Program-made: the position numbers and the translations under genes
Notes under the pieces: model-generated
Seen by the model: the letters and a program-made list of their open reading frames with translations, nothing else
Databases searched by the model: none
Told to the model about the DNA's origin: nothing
Source of the DNA: Eucommia ulmoides
Taxonomy: Eukaryota; Streptophyta; Magnoliopsida; Garryales; Eucommiaceae
Direction of reading: 5' to 3'
Assembly (NCBI GenBank): GCA_016647705.1
Contig: CM028326.1
Location: forward strand, 23,699,901 to 23,763,900
DNA: 64,000 bases
Shown here: piece after piece, positions 62,501 to 64,000 of the stretch
Numbering within the stretch: position 1 is the stretch's first letter
How the letters are laid out: the number at the start of each line of letters is the position of its first letter

Positions 62501-63168
62501 TTACTCCTAGACTCCAGGGACCTTTGCGCCTATGGCAACTATGGTTCCACCCCCTCTACATACTTCTAATACATCTCTTGCTATCTCTCTAAACTAGCCA
62601 TATCAAACCACATTTTGTTGCCTGCATCATATCCCTTCAAAAACTACAAATCTATCTTTTCTTTTAGAATTATCTAGTAAACCATAGGTTGCCTATTTAC
62701 CTTAAACTCCTACTTCGACCCACTAATCTTTAATTAATTACCATCAATCTATGTTGTGTAGCGATGCTCTCCTCAGGTATGATTTTGCAGTATGATTTTG
62801 CAATTCTTACATACTGAGCTATCCCTTGTTCAAGTGAGGATGAAATTTATTTGGAGACCCATAGGTGTACTCCTAAATGTGAAAGGGTGCTCAATTCTCT
62901 TCTGAAACATGTATTGCACTTGCAAAATTCAATTCATTAAGAATATTTTGGGAGAATATATTTTTACAAATTTTGTTTTGAGTATACATAGAAAGGTAGT
63001 GCACTTAGACAAATTTGAAATGCAAATGAAATCACTCAAAAGCGAACTATACTCAGATTTTAACCTAATCAGTTAGCAAACATCAAACTTTAAATGTATA
63101 AAATAACTAAGTTTTACTTCATTTGTGGAGAGATGGATACGAACATCCTAAACCCACCCTCACCCACA

Positions 63169-63242
<74 letters not shown>

Positions 63243-64000
63243 GGCGAAAAAGAGAGATAGGAAGAGCAGAAAAAGACACTTTGTTCTCTTCATACAACTT
63301 TATAAAATAAGAGTAGGCTAAAACGTATCAATATCATAAACTACTCAAGATTTAATACCATTGTGGACAAACTGAAAACATGAACACGTGCTTAATTTTG
63401 AATAAAATTACCTCGTCAATGGCATTATCAAGCAGCTCAGCTATTGCTGCAAAGACGAGGAAAACAGTATGGTATCAGAGGTTGAAGTCTTTACAAAAAC
63501 GCAATTGATTTAAGCCACCTGGGCTTGTTGTATCAGTGAGTTTGAACATTGAACATACCACCAAATGCCCATTTGTGTGAAGTTGCATTTGAATGAAGGA
63601 ACTTGGGGTGGATGTGCAGATAACTTGTGCGATCTGTCAACCAAATGCAACAATTTAAAGTGCTGTAAATCAAACAGCGAAAAGCACATTTAAACAAGCA
63701 ACTCCTTGTGAGATGCGGATGCTGGGGCTCAAAGCAAACATCAAACTGATAAATCCAGACTTGGAAAACAACATACGAAATAGCTTTTCAATGCTCGAGG
63801 AGAGATTTCTTAAACCATTTCTTAAAGCTAATAGAATCACTCAAAATTCATGCATGGCAAGCAAAAGTAAAAATGGTATATGAGAAGCAAAATACTTTGA
63901 AGCATCGATTTAGAAGGAAGCCCTTCATTGTAGTTCCCTGCTTTCCAGAATTGCCGACAAACTGGAGCTGAAGATATTGGTGACGTAGAACAGGGATTTG
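38528..64000 (-). CDS. MORC6: MORC-family GHKL ATPase, MORC6/DMS11-like; 5' end outside the window
   Basis: Nineteen exons on the - strand, from the 5' side: 64000-63896 (partial), 63633-63559, 63446-63412, 58422-58344, 52633-52544, 52463-52388, 51500-51422, 46547-46413, 44778-44680, 44566-44471, 44363-44217, 43269-43177, 41904-41853, 41759-41648, 41076-40820, 40726-40614, 39128-39052, 38910-38868, 38635-38528 (TAA). All splice sites are GT-AG and phases agree, giving 622 visible residues with no stop. The N-terminal part has SSAPVCRQFWKAGNYNE and HPKFLHSNATSHKWAFG. GHKL ATPase motifs follow: AELLDNAIDE (about 62-71), DDGGGMD (98-104) and GQYGNGFKTSSMRLGADVIV (126-145). The S5-like part has FVEPTHNKQDFEK. 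A basic patch LKRKDHDL...VKRKAV may be a nuclear signal. The last 70 residues form a coiled coil. In Arabidopsis, MORC6 works with MORC1/2 in nuclear gene and transposon silencing. The MORC6 rather than MORC1/2 assignment rests on remembered sequence and is less certain than the family. Confidence 0.93.
42752..42947. repeat. 98-bp tandem duplication in a MORC intron
   Basis: Units 42752-42849 and 42850-42947 differ at only a few positions. They lie in the 41905-43176 intron, away from both splice sites. Confidence 0.88.
45446..45605 (-). mobile_element. tRNA-derived SINE in a MORC intron
   Basis: Read on the - strand: an A-box-like TGGTAAAATAG, B box GGGTTCAAATC (about 45553-45563), GGTGAGGTTGCGTACATCTA, then CCCGCAATGGTGGAAGCC and GTGCATTGG, which is the body style of a widespread plant SINE lineage (GCTGCGTACA ... 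CCCGC ... GTGCA). It ends in a T-rich stretch (plus-strand A14 at about 45450-45463). It lies in the 44779-46412 intron. Confidence 0.65.
46876..48410 (-). pseudogene. LINE zf-RVT-like and RNase H region (relic)
   Basis: After the RT come ICFPTSEGGLGIRQ-like residues near 48360-48400, SLWWDQWLNDFPLGEIVL (about 48100-48160), a C-x2-C-type segment (CSCGNHADFKDHVLSSC, 47670-47720) and RNase H with YFKLNTDGSSIGNPGLSGVG (about 47320-47385) and VDSKNLVDMVLQ, HHVFREANYSADGLSKRA (46980-47180). The parts lie in different frames, so the protein is broken here, although each segment is well preserved. Confidence 0.88.
48431..49492 (-). pseudogene. LINE reverse transcriptase, 353-codon open frame
   Basis: The frame is open from 49492 to a stop at 48431-48433. 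It covers most of an L1-clade RT: STLLALIPKVESPSSPSDFK, PISLCNFFNKVISKFLANRL, IKLDMAKAFARVSW (first catalytic Asp present), KRGLRQGDPLSPFLF intact, and HLAFGDDMIIF in place of FADD. The zf-RVT part is outside this frame. The upstream RT segment (LKGDSAAGPDGFTGKFF, about 50390-50440) lies beyond the MITE and is followed by a stop just before it. The gene is inactive as a whole but is the best preserved TE frame in the window. Confidence 0.9.
49495..50316. mobile_element. Tourist/PIF-Harbinger-like MITE (822 bp) inside the LINE
   Basis: Terminal inverted repeats GGCTGTGTTTGGGTAAG (left) and, read on the other strand from the right end, GGTTGTGTGTGGGTAAG match at 15 of 17 positions. The flanking 3-bp duplication is TTA (49492-49494 and 50317-50319). 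TTA plus a GG-start inverted repeat is the PIF/Harbinger signature. Removing the element and one TTA restores a continuous LINE frame across the join, apart from one stop. The interior has ORFs on both strands (for example 142 codons + and 152 codons -) with no domain. Confidence 0.85.
51458..51610. repeat. 76-bp tandem duplication across a MORC splice acceptor
   Basis: Copies (about 51458-51533 and 51534-51609) match with one clear internal difference (51483 a, 51559 g). The first copy contains the 3' splice site and first 43 bp of the MORC exon 51422-51500; the second puts the same acceptor and half exon 76 bp upstream in the intron, without a donor. Use of the outer acceptor would add 76 nt and shift the frame. 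Confidence 0.92.
53015..53212. repeat. Diverged tandem duplication of about 100 bp in a MORC intron
   Basis: Two adjacent copies share TTATTT(C)TTTT, GAGGTTTTGCAC, ATGCTCAACTTGTGCATAT and TAGAATGTAGA (around 53015-53115 and 53120-53212). Several substitutions separate them. Confidence 0.75.
54215..54610. other. GC-rich island in a MORC intron
   Basis: About 400 bp of clearly higher GC than the surroundings, with overlapping open frames on both strands of Ala/Thr/Ser/Pro-rich composition and repeated GCACCAGCAG-like words. No domain, terminal repeat or splice context supports a gene. It may be captured sequence or a GC-rich transposon interior. Confidence 0.5.
54865..54880. repeat. C16 homopolymer after a CT microsatellite
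   Basis: A (CT)n stretch at 54852-54864 runs into sixteen C residues. Such runs are prone to slippage and sequencing error. Confidence 0.9.
55522..56295. mobile_element. Probable hAT-like MITE in a MORC intron
   Basis: The ends form imperfect inverted repeats: the left end carries TAAGGCTAGCAA and the right end, read on the other strand, TAGGGTTGGCAA (9 of 12). Candidate 8-bp flanks are caatgggt (55514-55521) and cgttgggt (56296-56303). Near each end is CG-containing sequence with repeated CACGA/TCGTG words. No ORF. Assignment to hAT rests on the 8-bp flank length and the TAGGG-type end. Confidence 0.45.
58735..60330. repeat. Repeated 200-300 bp segments in a MORC intron
   Basis: About 58733-58970 and 59717-59950 share long stretches (CATTACAGGCA, TACCCTCCGGATG, AGACTGTCTATCACTTGATG, AAGGACAACTATTCGTATA). 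A third partial copy begins near 59275. Downstream, CACATGCGAACATTACAATC and flanks repeat at about 59605 and 60275. The pattern is a segmental duplication of roughly 1 kb spacing. I do not recognise the source; it might be an old transposon. Confidence 0.7.
60820..61400 (-). pseudogene. RTE-type LINE reverse transcriptase relic in a MORC intron
   Basis: Read on the - strand with several shifts: DQFGFMPSRSTIDYMYLLSR (about 61230-61290), MEKYREKT, MVFMDIEKSYDWEPRELF (about 61155-61205; the usual F-x-D-L-E-K-A-Y-D-R-V-P), and VLVDETKGNLN (about 60880-60915, the usual DDI-VLVDE block with DD lost). This is an RTE-clade RT. It is strongly decayed. Confidence 0.75.
63174..63239. repeat. (GA)n microsatellite, 66 bp
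   Basis: An uninterrupted GA/AG run in the 58423-63411 MORC intron, about 170 bp from the next exon. An Arg-Glu repeat ORF across it is a by-product. Confidence 0.95.

Noticed and set aside
63094..63321. Arg-Glu repeat protein
   Set aside because: It is a translation of the (GA)n microsatellite inside a MORC intron.

Overview
The window is nuclear DNA of a flowering plant, most likely a eudicot. It is AT-rich, has spliced genes with GT-AG introns, and is crowded with nested plant retrotransposons, DNA transposon relics and SINEs. The species cannot be named from the sequence. Two host genes are supported. The first (7512-11543, + strand, 5 exons, 372 aa) encodes a multi-pass membrane protein of unknown function with a possible organelle-targeting N-terminus. 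The second (38528 to past 64000, - strand, at least 19 exons) encodes a MORC-family GHKL ATPase most like Arabidopsis MORC6/DMS11. Every exon joint I wrote down for both genes keeps frame.

Layout. 1-7159: a decayed L1-type LINE (+ strand; ORF1 with DUF4283 and zinc knuckle, then endonuclease, RT and RNase H), split by a 1354-bp solo LTR with a perfect 5-bp target duplication. Its A-rich tail ends about 350 bp upstream of the membrane-protein start codon. 7512-11543: the membrane-protein gene, whose first intron carries two TRIM elements in opposite orientation. 11985-14260: Ty1/copia pol relic (- strand). 15859-16806: an array of copies of the 16-bp palindrome ATGTTACATGTAACAT. 17710-33011: two Ty1/copia elements end to end. 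The first is broken by an internally deleted LTR element, which itself carries another repeat; the second inserted at the very last bases of the first. 34395-35380: hAT transposase relic (- strand). 35815-36175: RTE-type LINE relic. 36183-37438: a SINE split by a 1158-bp solo LTR with a perfect target duplication.

38528-64000: the MORC gene. Its exons total under 1.9 kb here but spread over more than 25 kb, because three introns are about 5 kb or longer. They hold a SINE, an L1-type LINE with a long open RT frame, a Tourist/Harbinger-like MITE inside that LINE, a probable hAT-like MITE, an RTE relic, local duplications and a GA microsatellite. A 76-bp tandem duplication copies one splice acceptor and the first half of its exon.

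How the parts relate. In Arabidopsis MORC6 acts in transposon silencing and heterochromatin compaction, so a MORC6-like gene packed with transposons is a natural place to look for intronic heterochromatin. That link is inference. I found no bacterial-type operon, CRISPR array or clearly new multi-gene system. The most unusual signals are the palindromic array, the duplicated MORC splice acceptor, the inverted TRIM pair and the well-resolved nested insertions.
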